A DNA stretch of 55,846 nucleotides, from assembly GCF_001667505.1 (NCBI RefSeq), contig NZ_LZHZ01000072.1:1-55846 (forward strand), read 5' to 3'. The position numbers and the translations under genes are program-made. The stretch is from Mycobacterium sp. ACS1612. GTDB taxonomy: Bacteria; Actinomycetota; Actinomycetes; Mycobacteriales; Mycobacteriaceae. Positions within the stretch are counted from its first letter, which is position 1, and each line of letters begins with the position of its first letter. Below, one piece after another: positions 40,593 to 48,908 of the stretch. The notes below the pieces were generated by a model that worked only from the letters and a program-made list of their open reading frames with translations, did no database searches and was not told where the DNA came from.

Positions 40593-41959
40593 TTTTCTCT
40601 CGGTCGCGCTGCCTGGTCGAACAGCACCGCGGGGTTGAGGTAGCCGGTCGGGTCGAACGCGGCCTTGACGGCGCGCATCGCCGCGATATCGGCCCGCGTG
40701 CGCGACATCGACACGTAGTCGCGCTTGCGGGTGCCCACGCCGTGCTCGGAGCTGACGTTGCCGCCGCTGCGGGCAATCAACTCCATCATCGGTGTGTAGA
40801 GCCCACGCTCGGCGTCGGGACCGCAGCGCACCACGTTCAGGTGCAGATTGCCCTCGCCGATGTGACCGAACAGCACGGGAATCGCATCAGCTGCATAGGT
40901 GGCGACCAGCTCGGCGGACTCCTTGGCAAACGCGGCGATCGCCGACAATGGAAGGGACACATCGAATTTCAGCGGCGGACCGTACACACCGAGCACCTCG
41001 GCCACCGATTCGCGGACCTGCCACAGCCGCTGCTGCGCGGCGACGTCGACGCCGACCGCGGGCTCATCTGACATTCGAGCGTCGTCCAGCGCATCGGCCA
41101 GCCGCTCGGTTTGGTCTGTGTCACCGGCCAATTCGATGAGCAGCTGCCACGCGCCGTCGACGGGCGCGGCCACACCGACATGCTCGGCGGTCAACGCGCT
41201 GGCGCGGGCGTCGATCAGCTCCAAGGCCGCGATGCCGTCCATATCCCGGAACCGCCGCCCGGTCTCGACCAGCGCGTCGAGATCGTCGAAACCGCAGATC
41301 GCGGTCACGCGCTGCGACGGCGTCGGATGCAACCGCAGATCGAGCGCGGTGATCACGCCGAGTGTGCCCTCCGCGCCGACGAACAGCGACGCCAAGTCGT
41401 ATCCGGTGTTGTCGCTACGAACTCGACTGTGCCGGTGCACCACTGAGCCGTCGGGCAACGCCACGTCCAGGCCGAGGACCTGTTCGCCCATGTTGCCGTA
41501 GCGCACCGTGCGCAGCCCGCCCGCGTTGGTGGACGCCATGCCACCGACCGTCGCCGAATCCCGTGCGGCAAGGTCGACACCGAACACCAGGCCCGCCGCC
41601 GACGCAGCGCGTTGCACCTCGGCCAGCGTCACACCGGCTCCTACATGGACCCGACGTTCGACGGCGTCGACCTGGTCGATGTCGCGCAGTCTCTCCGTCG
41701 ATAGCAGCACGTCGTCGTGCTCGGGCACCGTGCCCGCCACCAATGACGTCCTGCCGCCCTGCACGGTGACGTATGCACCCGCGTCGCGACAGGCACCCAG
41801 CACCGCCGCCACTTCGTCGGCCGAACCCGGTCGCACCAACGCGCTGGCCTTCCCGCGGTAGCGGCCGGTGTGGTCGACGCTGCGGCCGTCGAGCACGTCG
41901 GGATCGGTGATGACGTGCGCGGCACCGACGATCCCGGCCAGCGTGTCGGTCAGGCTCAC
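40589..41959 (-). CDS. FAD-linked D-2-hydroxyacid dehydrogenase (GlcD/D-lactate dehydrogenase type; Rv1257c-like)
   Basis: 456 residues. PCMH FAD domain at about 35-210 (VTVQGGRTSLVAGTVPEHDDVLLS; TVGGMASTNAGGLRTVRYGNMGEQVLGL) and FAD-oxidase C domain (about 215-450). Zinc/substrate ligands typical of D2HGDH/DLD appear as FGHIGEGNLHLNV and VSSEHGVGTRKRD. It oxidises a D-2-hydroxyacid such as D-lactate, glycolate or D-2-hydroxyglutarate. GTG 41959 overlaps the stop of the upstream helicase gene by four bases (GTGA). Resembles the ~455-residue Rv1257c, which in M. tuberculosis lies in another nearby order. No Fe-S subunit is present here. Confidence 0.87.
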   Translation of the reverse strand: MSLTDTLAGIVGAAHVITDPDVLDGRSVDHTGRYRGKASALVRPGSADEVAAVLGACRDAGAYVTVQGGRTSLVAGTVPEHDDVLLSTERLRDIDQVDAVERRVHVGAGVTLAEVQRAASAAGLVFGVDLAARDSATVGGMASTNAGGLRTVRYGNMGEQVLGLDVALPDGSVVHRHSRVRSDNTGYDLASLFVGAEGTLGVITALDLRLHPTPSQRVTAICGFDDLDALVETGRRFRDMDGIAALELIDARASALTAEHVGVAAPVDGAWQLLIELAGDTDQTERLADALDDARMSDEPAVGVDVAAQQRLWQVRESVAEVLGVYGPPLKFDVSLPLSAIAAFAKESAELVATYAADAIPVLFGHIGEGNLHLNVVRCGPDAERGLYTPMMELIARSGGNVSSEHGVGTRKRDYVSMSRTRADIAAMRAVKAAFDPTGYLNPAVLFDQAARPREN

Positions 41960-44900
41960 CCAGTGGGTCTATCACACCCGGCGAGCGCCAGGAACGCTCC
42001 CAGCTCAACCAGGCGGTCCGGCGTGGCAGGCAGGTAGTCGGTCAGCAGCGCCGACCGCACGATGATCGCGGTGTACTTCGCCCTGCTGACCGCGACGTTG
42101 AGCCGATTCCTGTTGAACAGGAACGAAACCCCTCGCGGTGCGTCGTCCGCCGACGACGCCGCCATCGAGACGAACACCACCGGCGCTTGTCTGCCCTGGA
42201 ACTTGTCGACGGTGCCCGCCTCGACCTTGGTGAACCCGGCGGCGTCGAGTCTGCGTCGCAGCGTGACCACCTGGGCGTTGTACGGCGTCACCACCAGCAC
42301 GTCGTCGGGCGCGAGTGGCTTGGTGCCGTGTTCGTCGGTCCACCGGGTGCCCACCAGGCCGCGGATCTCCGCGACGATCGCGTCGGCTTCCTCGGGGCTG
42401 TCGGTGGAGTTGCCGTCGTGCTCGACGGTCAGCACCCGCACGCCGGGCGCCACGCCGTCAAGGTGGCGCGCGGCGCTGACCTCCTCGCGCGAGCGCAACC
42501 GGCCGTCGTAGGACAACCGGGAAACCGGTTCGCACACCGCAGGATGCATCCGATAGGAGTAATCGAGGAAGTAACCGCGCTCGGTGGGCAGCGTGTGGTG
42601 ACCTTCCACCAGCCAGCCGAGCGCCGACTCGTTCACCGGTTCGGGATGCGTGCCCTGGCTGACCTGTGGCAACTGCTGCGGATCGCCGAGCAGCATCAGG
42701 TTTCTGGCCGACGGCGCCACCGCGATGGTGTTGGCCAGGCTGTACTGGCCCGCCTCCTCGACGACCAGCAGATCGAGCGCTTGGCGCGGAATCTTGTTGG
42801 CATTGGCGAAGTCCCAGCCCGTCCCACCGACGACGCAGCCGTCGTGCGCGGCGACGAAAGCGGCGAATTCGGGGTTGGTCAGATCGGTCCAGCCCGTGTT
42901 GACCGTGTTGAGTTTCTTGCCGATCCGCTCGCCGTCGACACCGGCCTCGAGAACCTCGCAGAACAGGTTCTCGACCACCGCATGCGACTGGGCGACGACG
43001 CCAACCCGCCACTGATGGACGTTGACGAGTCGCGCGATCACCGCGGCGGAGGTGAACGTCTTGCCGGTACCCGGCGGCCCGTGCACCGCGAGATACGACG
43101 AGTCGAGGTCGAGCAACGCGGCGGTGATGTCGTCGGCGATTACGCCATTGCGGGGAAGGGGTCCGCCGCTGCGGGTACGCGGATTGCGCCGCAGCAGAAC
43201 GTCTGTCACCGCGTCGACAGGCAGATTGGGAAGTCCGGCTGCGACCAGGGAGGCGGTCTCGGCGATGGATTCCTGCAACGGTTTGGTGCTGATCGGCGGA
43301 CCCGGGGTCAGCGCGAACGGCAACTGGCTGAAGACGTCACCGTCCTTGGGTTGCTTCTCGACGACGACGGCCTGGGTGGGCGCTTCGGGGTTGTCGCACT
43401 CGACGACCGTCACCGTGCCGAACCCGCGCCGGTCGGGATCGTCGGTAAGGCCGACGGGGGCGGGTGGGTCGTAGAGCGCGTACATCTCCTTACTCAGTTC
43501 GCCGTTGGCGATGCCGCCGATCAGGCGGACATGTCGTTGGGGCTTGCGCGCCTTCGGCGGTTGGTGCCATTCGTTGACGATCTCGGCGCGGTCTGCAATG
43601 AACACGTCGCTGTTGTCGGCCCATTCGTCGACCGGGTTGTTGACGCGGTCGAAATGGGCCCACCAGTACGGCTTGTCCTCACGCTTGTGAAAGCCCCGCG
43701 CAGCGGCGATCATCGCCACCGCTTGCTGCTCGGCGGTGCGTTCCTCGACGCCGTCGCCTGCGAACTTTCCCAGCCTGCGGTCGATGGCGTCGGCGAGTTC
43801 GATTGGCGCACCGTCGGATACGGGTTGAGGGCCGCGGGGCGGCACGCCGGATTCGATGGCGCGCGCCATCATCCAGTCGCGCAGCCGGCGCGTCGACCGG
43901 CAGTCGTAGACGTTGTAGTCCTCGATCTCTTTGAGCACCGCCGCCGCCTCGTCGGCCCGCCCTTCGTCGCGCAGCGCGCAGTAGCGCGCGTACTGCGTGA
44001 TCGAGTCGGCGGCGGTGGTCACCTCACCGCTGCGAAGCTCGTTGCCCATGTACAGCGGCTCGAGCGACTTGATGCTGTAGTTCTCGGTGCCGACGCGAAT
44101 GCTCTTGCGCACCAACGGGTACAGGTCGACCAGGATGCCGTTGCGCAGCAGGTCGTCGACGTCGTTCTCGCCGACGCCGTAGCGGCCCGCCAGCCGCAGC
44201 AGCGTGCTCTTCTCGTAGGCCGCGTAGTGGTAGATGTGCATGCCGGGGTATCGGCGCAACCGCTTGCGCGCCATCGCGAGGAAATCGACAAGCGCCTGAC
44301 GTTCGCTGGCTCGGTCATGTGCCCAGAACGGGTGAAATTCGTCGGAGACAGTCAGCACGCCCCACAGGTATTCGAGTCCCCACTCGCGGCCGTCGACGGT
44401 CCACAGCGGATCGCCTTCGAAGTCGAAGAACAGGTCGCCCTTGTCCGCGTCGGGCAGCACCATCAACGGTTGGGCGTCGACCACTTCGTAGGGCGGCTTG
44501 CCGTCGACGCGGTCGGCGATCTGGAGTCTGGCCTGCGCGGCCAGTGCCTTGACGGTGCGCGACGGCAGTTCCTCGACCGCGCGGGTGTGCTCGGCCAGTT
44601 GATGCAGGGTGGTGATGCCTGCATCGATGAGCCGGGCGCGCTGGCTGACCCGCATGCCCGCGACCAGCAGCAGATCGTCGGTCGCACGGACCCTGAGTTC
44701 GCATTCGGGGCAGCGGAAGCAGGCGCGGACGCCGTCGTCGGCCCAGTCGACGGCCTTGCCGCCGGCCATGTGGTCGTCGAGCAGACGCTGTAGGGCCGCG
44801 CGCCGAGGTAGGTACACCGGTAGCAGTTCGTCGATCCGGTAGGTCGCGGTGACGCCGTCACCGAGCACCAGTTCGACCTCGTCGGCGACGGGCACACCGG

Positions 44901-45372
44901 CCGCGGTGAGCGTGTCGGCGTAGGCCGCCAACTGCAGCAGGGCCTCGACCTTGACCGAGCGAGCCAGTTTGGTGTCGCGCAGCCGGTATCGCTCGCCGTC
45001 CAACAGTAGGAAGTCGGCGAACCCGGCGAACCGGCCGTCGAACATGGCGGCCTGACAGATCAGCGGTGCGCGACGTTCGACGGCGCGCATGGTCTGGTCG
45101 GCGGCGGCGGTCAGCCCGTCGACGGTGTAGGGCGGGCGGCCGATGATCGCGACGTTTTCTTTGCCGCGCAGTTCGTCGAGGTGGCGCTGCTCGTGCTCGT
45201 CGCCGAGTTTGGCTGTCCGCGCGAGCAGTTCGTCCTCGACGGCGACTGCGGGACCCCAGCCGAGTTGCGCGTCGAACGAGCGCAGCAGCGCGTACTCGCA
45301 GCGCGCGGCGGCGGCGAGATCGGATGCGCTGTAGACGACGCGGGCTCCGGCTCCATGGGAGGCGACGAACAC
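41956..45372 (-). CDS. TM0106-type RecB-like Fe-S nuclease fused to SF1 helicase (Rv1251c-like)
   Basis: 1,138 residues. Residues 10-235: a RecB/Cas4-like nuclease with active site Asp120 (GFADFLLLD) and Asp133-x-Lys135 (LRDTKLA), plus a four-Cys set C25, C218, C221, C224 (CEYALL; CFRCPEC) expected to hold a 4Fe-4S cluster. Residues about 310-500: an RNase-H-like 'RNase_H_2' domain (FFDFEGDP, then IYHYAAYEKS, and DYNVYDCRSTRRL). Residues about 720-1130: a Upf1-like SF1 helicase with Walker A GPPGTGKTFTSAAVIA, motif II VVEEAGQY, and VDKFQGRQAPVV. Probably a DNA-repair or defence nuclease; role in mycobacteria is unknown. It starts 190 bp from the divergent nuclease gene. Confidence 0.9.
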   Translation of the reverse strand: MFVASHGAGARVVYSASDLAAAARCEYALLRSFDAQLGWGPAVAVEDELLARTAKLGDEHEQRHLDELRGKENVAIIGRPPYTVDGLTAAADQTMRAVERRAPLICQAAMFDGRFAGFADFLLLDGERYRLRDTKLARSVKVEALLQLAAYADTLTAAGVPVADEVELVLGDGVTATYRIDELLPVYLPRRAALQRLLDDHMAGGKAVDWADDGVRACFRCPECELRVRATDDLLLVAGMRVSQRARLIDAGITTLHQLAEHTRAVEELPSRTVKALAAQARLQIADRVDGKPPYEVVDAQPLMVLPDADKGDLFFDFEGDPLWTVDGREWGLEYLWGVLTVSDEFHPFWAHDRASERQALVDFLAMARKRLRRYPGMHIYHYAAYEKSTLLRLAGRYGVGENDVDDLLRNGILVDLYPLVRKSIRVGTENYSIKSLEPLYMGNELRSGEVTTAADSITQYARYCALRDEGRADEAAAVLKEIEDYNVYDCRSTRRLRDWMMARAIESGVPPRGPQPVSDGAPIELADAIDRRLGKFAGDGVEERTAEQQAVAMIAAARGFHKREDKPYWWAHFDRVNNPVDEWADNSDVFIADRAEIVNEWHQPPKARKPQRHVRLIGGIANGELSKEMYALYDPPAPVGLTDDPDRRGFGTVTVVECDNPEAPTQAVVVEKQPKDGDVFSQLPFALTPGPPISTKPLQESIAETASLVAAGLPNLPVDAVTDVLLRRNPRTRSGGPLPRNGVIADDITAALLDLDSSYLAVHGPPGTGKTFTSAAVIARLVNVHQWRVGVVAQSHAVVENLFCEVLEAGVDGERIGKKLNTVNTGWTDLTNPEFAAFVAAHDGCVVGGTGWDFANANKIPRQALDLLVVEEAGQYSLANTIAVAPSARNLMLLGDPQQLPQVSQGTHPEPVNESALGWLVEGHHTLPTERGYFLDYSYRMHPAVCEPVSRLSYDGRLRSREEVSAARHLDGVAPGVRVLTVEHDGNSTDSPEEADAIVAEIRGLVGTRWTDEHGTKPLAPDDVLVVTPYNAQVVTLRRRLDAAGFTKVEAGTVDKFQGRQAPVVFVSMAASSADDAPRGVSFLFNRNRLNVAVSRAKYTAIIVRSALLTDYLPATPDRLVELGAFLALAGCDRPTG

Positions 45373-45414
45373 GCCGCCAGCCTATGTGAGCCAGCCGACA
45401 ACTCCCCTTAGGCG

Positions 45415-45434
45415 CGAACGTGGGTTACCCGCAC
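45415..45434. repeat. left copy of a perfect 20-bp inverted repeat flanking the nuclease gene
   Basis: CGAACGTGGGTTACCCGCAC at 45415-45434, whose exact reverse complement is at 46521-46540. Internally each copy carries an imperfect dyad centred on GGGTTACCC. It lies 43 bases upstream of the RecB-like gene start and 128 bases before the nuclease start. Confidence 0.9.
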
Positions 45435-45562
45435 ACAAAACATCGCGTTGGCGTGTCACAAGCCCACACTCGTCCGTCCACAGAGCAGAGGTAATCCACA
45501 GGTGGGCCGGTGGCGGGGTCCGACGACGGGATCGTGTGGGACTCCGGGCCGACGGTGCTCGC

Positions 45563-46498
45563 ATGGATGCGGAAATAATGCCGTTCGTCGGCACTGAAGC
45601 GGTGGCGGCCGGCCTGGTGACGAGGCGAAGTTTGGCCAGTCAGCACGACATGATCAATCGAAATGTGTACCAGCGCAAAGGTGTGCCGCTCACGCCGGAT
45701 CGACGAGCTGTGGCGGCTTGGCTGTGGTCACGACGAAACGCCACGCTCGCAGGATTGTCAGCGGCGGCACTGCTCGGTTCCAAGTGGATCGACCCCGGGC
45801 TACCTGCCGAGCTGACCCGTTGCGAAGCCTGTGCGGTCGACGGGATCGTCATCCATCGCGAGCGACTCCGCGACGACCAGGTTTGTCTCGTGCGTGGAAT
45901 GCCGGTCACCACACCGGCGCGGACCGCGTTCGATCTCGGTCGGCGCGATCGTCTCGAAACAGCGATCATCCGGGTGGATGCGCTAGCGAACGCGACAGGT
46001 CTCAAACCGGCGGAGGTCGAGCGCGTCGCCGCAGATCACCGCGGCGCACGCGGCATCGTCCAACTGCGGCGCGTCGTGGATCTGATGGACGGTGGCGCCG
46101 AGTCGCCGCAGGAAACTCGGACGCGGCTGCTGCTGATCGCCGCCGGATTTCCTAAGCCGCAGACGCAGATCCTTGTCGTCGATGAGTTCGGCGAATTCGT
46201 AGCACGCGTCGACATGGGTTGGAAGGAATACAAGTTGGGCGTCGAGTATGACGGTCCTCAACATTGGGACGACCCCGACCAGCATGCCCGTGACATCGAC
46301 CGGCTCGCCAATCTGGCCGCCCAGGGCTGGGTGATTGTCCGGCTGAGCCGCGTTCACTTGCGTTTCCGGCCCCACGTTTTCCTCGCCCGTGTGCGTGACG
46401 CGGCGCGCGCGGCGGGTTGGCCCCACTGGGACAGGATCCGACTAGACGCACGCATTTCATCGCTCGATCCGAACCCGGGCCGCCGAGTGTGGGCTTGA
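45563..46498 (+). CDS. AbiEi-like wHTH protein with Vsr/DUF559-type PD-(D/E)XK nuclease domain
   Basis: 311 residues. Residues 1-75 form an AbiEi-antitoxin-like winged helix (AAGLVTRRSLASQHDMINRNVYQRKGVPLTP). Residues about 80-160 continue the AbiEi pattern (VIHRERLRDDQVCLVRGMPVTTPARTAFDLGRR). Residues about 180-290 form a Vsr/DUF559 nuclease (ESPQETRTRLLLIAAGFPKPQTQI, RVDMGW, GVEYDGPQHW, QGWVIVRLSRVHL), with catalytic Glu/Asp and E-x-D residues visible. The family is multicopy in mycobacteria, often annotated as a lone type IV antitoxin, yet the nuclease suggests another role. No AbiEii toxin gene is adjacent. A 20-bp inverted repeat brackets the gene, and two DnaA-box-like 9-mers (45474, 45492) precede it. 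ATG 45563 is tentative; ATG 45578 is possible. Confidence 0.82.
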   Translation: MDAEIMPFVGTEAVAAGLVTRRSLASQHDMINRNVYQRKGVPLTPDRRAVAAWLWSRRNATLAGLSAAALLGSKWIDPGLPAELTRCEACAVDGIVIHRERLRDDQVCLVRGMPVTTPARTAFDLGRRDRLETAIIRVDALANATGLKPAEVERVAADHRGARGIVQLRRVVDLMDGGAESPQETRTRLLLIAAGFPKPQTQILVVDEFGEFVARVDMGWKEYKLGVEYDGPQHWDDPDQHARDIDRLANLAAQGWVIVRLSRVHLRFRPHVFLARVRDAARAAGWPHWDRIRLDARISSLDPNPGRRVWA

Positions 46499-46520
46499 TG
46501 CACGTGTCGAGTCGGAAAGC

Positions 46521-46540
46521 GTGCGGGTAACCCACGTTCG
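46521..46540. repeat. right copy of the 20-bp inverted repeat flanking the nuclease gene
   Basis: GTGCGGGTAACCCACGTTCG, exact reverse complement of 45415-45434, 23 bases after the nuclease stop codon. Outer boundaries of the pair enclose 1,126 bp. GCG flanks both outer edges, which could be a 3-bp target duplication but may be chance in GC-rich DNA. Confidence 0.9.
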
Positions 46541-46567
46541 GCGGGTTCGGCGTCCGGCGCGCCACCG

Positions 46568-47131
46568 TTAGCCGGGCGCGTTGCCGATCAACTCGACTCC
46601 GTTGCCGTTCCACCGGAACTTGACCACACTGTCGAGGCCCGCGACGCCGCCGGAGAACTGCAACGCGATGGTGTCGCCGGTGGTCGCCGACTCGTCGATG
46701 GCGTTGAACCCGTAGGTGTCGGGCACGCCGGTCGGGATGAACTTGCCGAGATGGAACAGCACCGCGCGGGTGTTCGGATTGTCGGAGTTGGTGTTGGCCT
46801 TGACGATGACCGCCGACAACTGCGCGCATTCGTTGTAATTGCCTGCCAGCGGTTCCGGATTCCAGGCCTGATTGCTCCGCGGGTCGCGGGGCAACTCCGA
46901 AACGGCCTTGGCGATCTCGGGTGCGGCGTTGTTGACCGCGCACGGGTCGGCGGCGGTGACGTCGGGAGCGACGACGGGTGGCGGCGGCGGCAACGCCGAC
47001 GGTGCAGCCCGTGCGGTCTCGCGCGCGGGCGAAGTGGCCGTGGGCTCGGGCGTCTTGGACACCGTCGAGTCGCTCGAACCGCATGCGGCGACGACGACCG
47101 TCGCCGCTACAACGAGTACGGCCCTCCTCAC
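46568..47131 (-). CDS. lprE: LprE-like lipoprotein
   Basis: 187 residues from GTG 47131. Signal peptide VRRAVLVVAATVVVAAC with lipobox VAAC, Cys17, then an Ser/Thr/Pro-rich linker (18-65). The folded domain (from about 66) carries long matches to M. tuberculosis LprE remembered as SELPRDPRS-x-Q-x-WNPEPLAGNYNECAQLSAV, TRAVLFHLGKFIP and VVKFRWNGNGVELIGN. It has been reported as a virulence-related surface lipoprotein in M. tuberculosis; molecular function unknown. A TTG at 47197 would add 22 residues of weak leader and is less likely. It is divergent from deaD (85 bp). Confidence 0.88.
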   Translation of the reverse strand: MRRAVLVVAATVVVAACGSSDSTVSKTPEPTATSPARETARAAPSALPPPPPVVAPDVTAADPCAVNNAAPEIAKAVSELPRDPRSNQAWNPEPLAGNYNECAQLSAVIVKANTNSDNPNTRAVLFHLGKFIPTGVPDTYGFNAIDESATTGDTIALQFSGGVAGLDSVVKFRWNGNGVELIGNAPG

Positions 47132-47216
47132 AGAGGGGCAACCTACCGCCAACCCGGCCGCCCGTCGGACAGGCGCGGCCGGAAAGCGCCGCGGCAACCA
47201 CTAGACTTCCAGCGAG

Positions 47217-48908
47217 ATGACGCCGCATGAGCCGGATCAGACCGGCACCGCTTTGACCTTTGCTGACCTGCAGATACACCCGTCGGTGTTGCAGGCCGTC
47301 GCCGACGTCGGATACGAGACGCCATCGGCCATCCAGGCGGCGACCATTCCCGCGATGATGGAGGGCTCCGACGTCGTCGGCCTGGCCCAGACCGGCACCG
47401 GCAAGACGGCCGCGTTCGCCATCCCGATCCTGTCCAAGATCGACCCGTCGAGCAGAACCACCCAGGCCCTCGTCCTGGCGCCCACCCGCGAACTGGCGCT
47501 GCAGGTCGCGGAGGCGTTCAGCCGCTACGGCGCGCACCTCAACGTCAACGTGCTGCCGGTGTACGGCGGCTCGTCCTACGCCCCGCAACTGGCAGGCCTC
47601 AAGCGCGGCGCCCAGGTGGTGGTCGGCACACCGGGCCGCGTCATCGACCATCTGGAGAAGGGCACCCTCGACGTCAGCCACCTCGACTACATGGTGCTCG
47701 ACGAGGCCGACGAGATGCTGCAGATGGGCTTCGCCGAGGACGTCGAGCGCATCCTGGCCGACACCCCCGAGTACAAGCAGGTCGCGCTGTTCTCGGCGAC
47801 CATGCCGCCCGCGATCCGCAAGATCACCAGCAAGTACCTGCACGACCCCGTCGAGGTGACGGTCAAAGCGAAAACGCAGACCGCCGAGAACATCTCGCAG
47901 CGTTACATCCAGGTGGCGGGCCCGCGGAAGATGGATGCGCTGACGCGACTCCTCGAAGTGGAACCGTTCGAGGCGATGATCGTGTTCGTCCGCACCAAGC
48001 AGGCCACCGAGGAGGTTGCCGAACGGCTCAAGGCCCGAGGCTTCGCCGCGGCGGCGATCAACGGCGACATCCCGCAGGCGGTGCGCGAGCGAACGATCAA
48101 CGCGCTCAAGGACGGTTCGATCGACATTCTGATCGCGACCGACGTGGCGGCCCGCGGTCTGGATGTCGAGCGCATCTCGCACGTGCTGAACTACGACATC
48201 CCGCACGACCCCGAGTCCTACGTGCACCGCATCGGGCGCACCGGGCGGGCAGGCCGGTCCGGCACTGCGCTGTTGTTCGTGACGCCGCGCGAACGTCATC
48301 TGCTGAACTCGATCGAGCGCGTCACCCGACAGAAGCTCGTCGAATCCGAACTGCCATCGGTCGACGACGTCAACGCCCAGCGGGTGGAGAAGTTCCGCGA
48401 TTCGATCACCGAGGCGCTCAATGCACCGGGAATCGATCTGTTCCGCAAGCTGATCGAGGGCTACGAACGCGATCACGATGTACCGATGGCCGACATCGCC
48501 GCCGCGCTCGCGCTGCAGAGCCGCGACGGCGAAGAGTTCCTGATGACCGAACCGCCTCCGGAGAAACGCCGCGAACGGTCAGACCGGCCGAAGCGCGATG
48601 AGGGCCCTCGCAAGCCGCGCGAGCGGCGCAGCGATCTCGCCACCTACCGCATCTCAGTCGGCAAGCGGCACAAGGTGATGCCCGGCGCCATCGTCGGCGC
48701 CATCGCCAACGAGGGTGGACTGCATCGCAGCGACTTCGGCCACATCACCATCCGGTTGGACCATTCGCTGGTGGAACTGCCGGCGAAGCTGCCCAAGCAG
48801 ACGTTGAAAGCCCTTGAGAAGACTCGTATTCAGGGGAATCTGATCAATTTGCAGCCCGACCGTGGACCGAAGCGGGCGTCAGGTAAGCCGAAGCGGAAAC
48901 ACGAATGA
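47217..48908 (+). CDS. deaD: DEAD-box RNA helicase
   Basis: 563 residues. Q-motif near 25-45 (YETPSAIQ), motif I AQTGTGKT (57-64), Ia APTRELALQ, motif II VLDEADEML, motif III SATMP, then RecA2 motifs VFVRTKQATEEVAERL, ARGLDVERISHV, HRIGRTGRAGR. The C-terminal region (about 470-545) is a DbpA/CsdA-type RNA-binding domain (TYRISVGKRHKVMPGAIVGAIANEGGLHRSDFGHI). Basic Arg/Lys-rich linkers flank it. Remodels RNA structure in ribosome assembly and cold response. Four-base overlap (ATGA) with the acyltransferase gene. Confidence 0.95.
   Translation: MTPHEPDQTGTALTFADLQIHPSVLQAVADVGYETPSAIQAATIPAMMEGSDVVGLAQTGTGKTAAFAIPILSKIDPSSRTTQALVLAPTRELALQVAEAFSRYGAHLNVNVLPVYGGSSYAPQLAGLKRGAQVVVGTPGRVIDHLEKGTLDVSHLDYMVLDEADEMLQMGFAEDVERILADTPEYKQVALFSATMPPAIRKITSKYLHDPVEVTVKAKTQTAENISQRYIQVAGPRKMDALTRLLEVEPFEAMIVFVRTKQATEEVAERLKARGFAAAAINGDIPQAVRERTINALKDGSIDILIATDVAARGLDVERISHVLNYDIPHDPESYVHRIGRTGRAGRSGTALLFVTPRERHLLNSIERVTRQKLVESELPSVDDVNAQRVEKFRDSITEALNAPGIDLFRKLIEGYERDHDVPMADIAAALALQSRDGEEFLMTEPPPEKRRERSDRPKRDEGPRKPRERRSDLATYRISVGKRHKVMPGAIVGAIANEGGLHRSDFGHITIRLDHSLVELPAKLPKQTLKALEKTRIQGNLINLQPDRGPKRASGKPKRKHE

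Noticed and set aside
45386..45562. 60-codon N-terminal extension of the nuclease gene
   Set aside because: The extension is Arg-rich with no domain, spans the inverted repeat and the divergent promoter region, and the wHTH begins at the later ATG.
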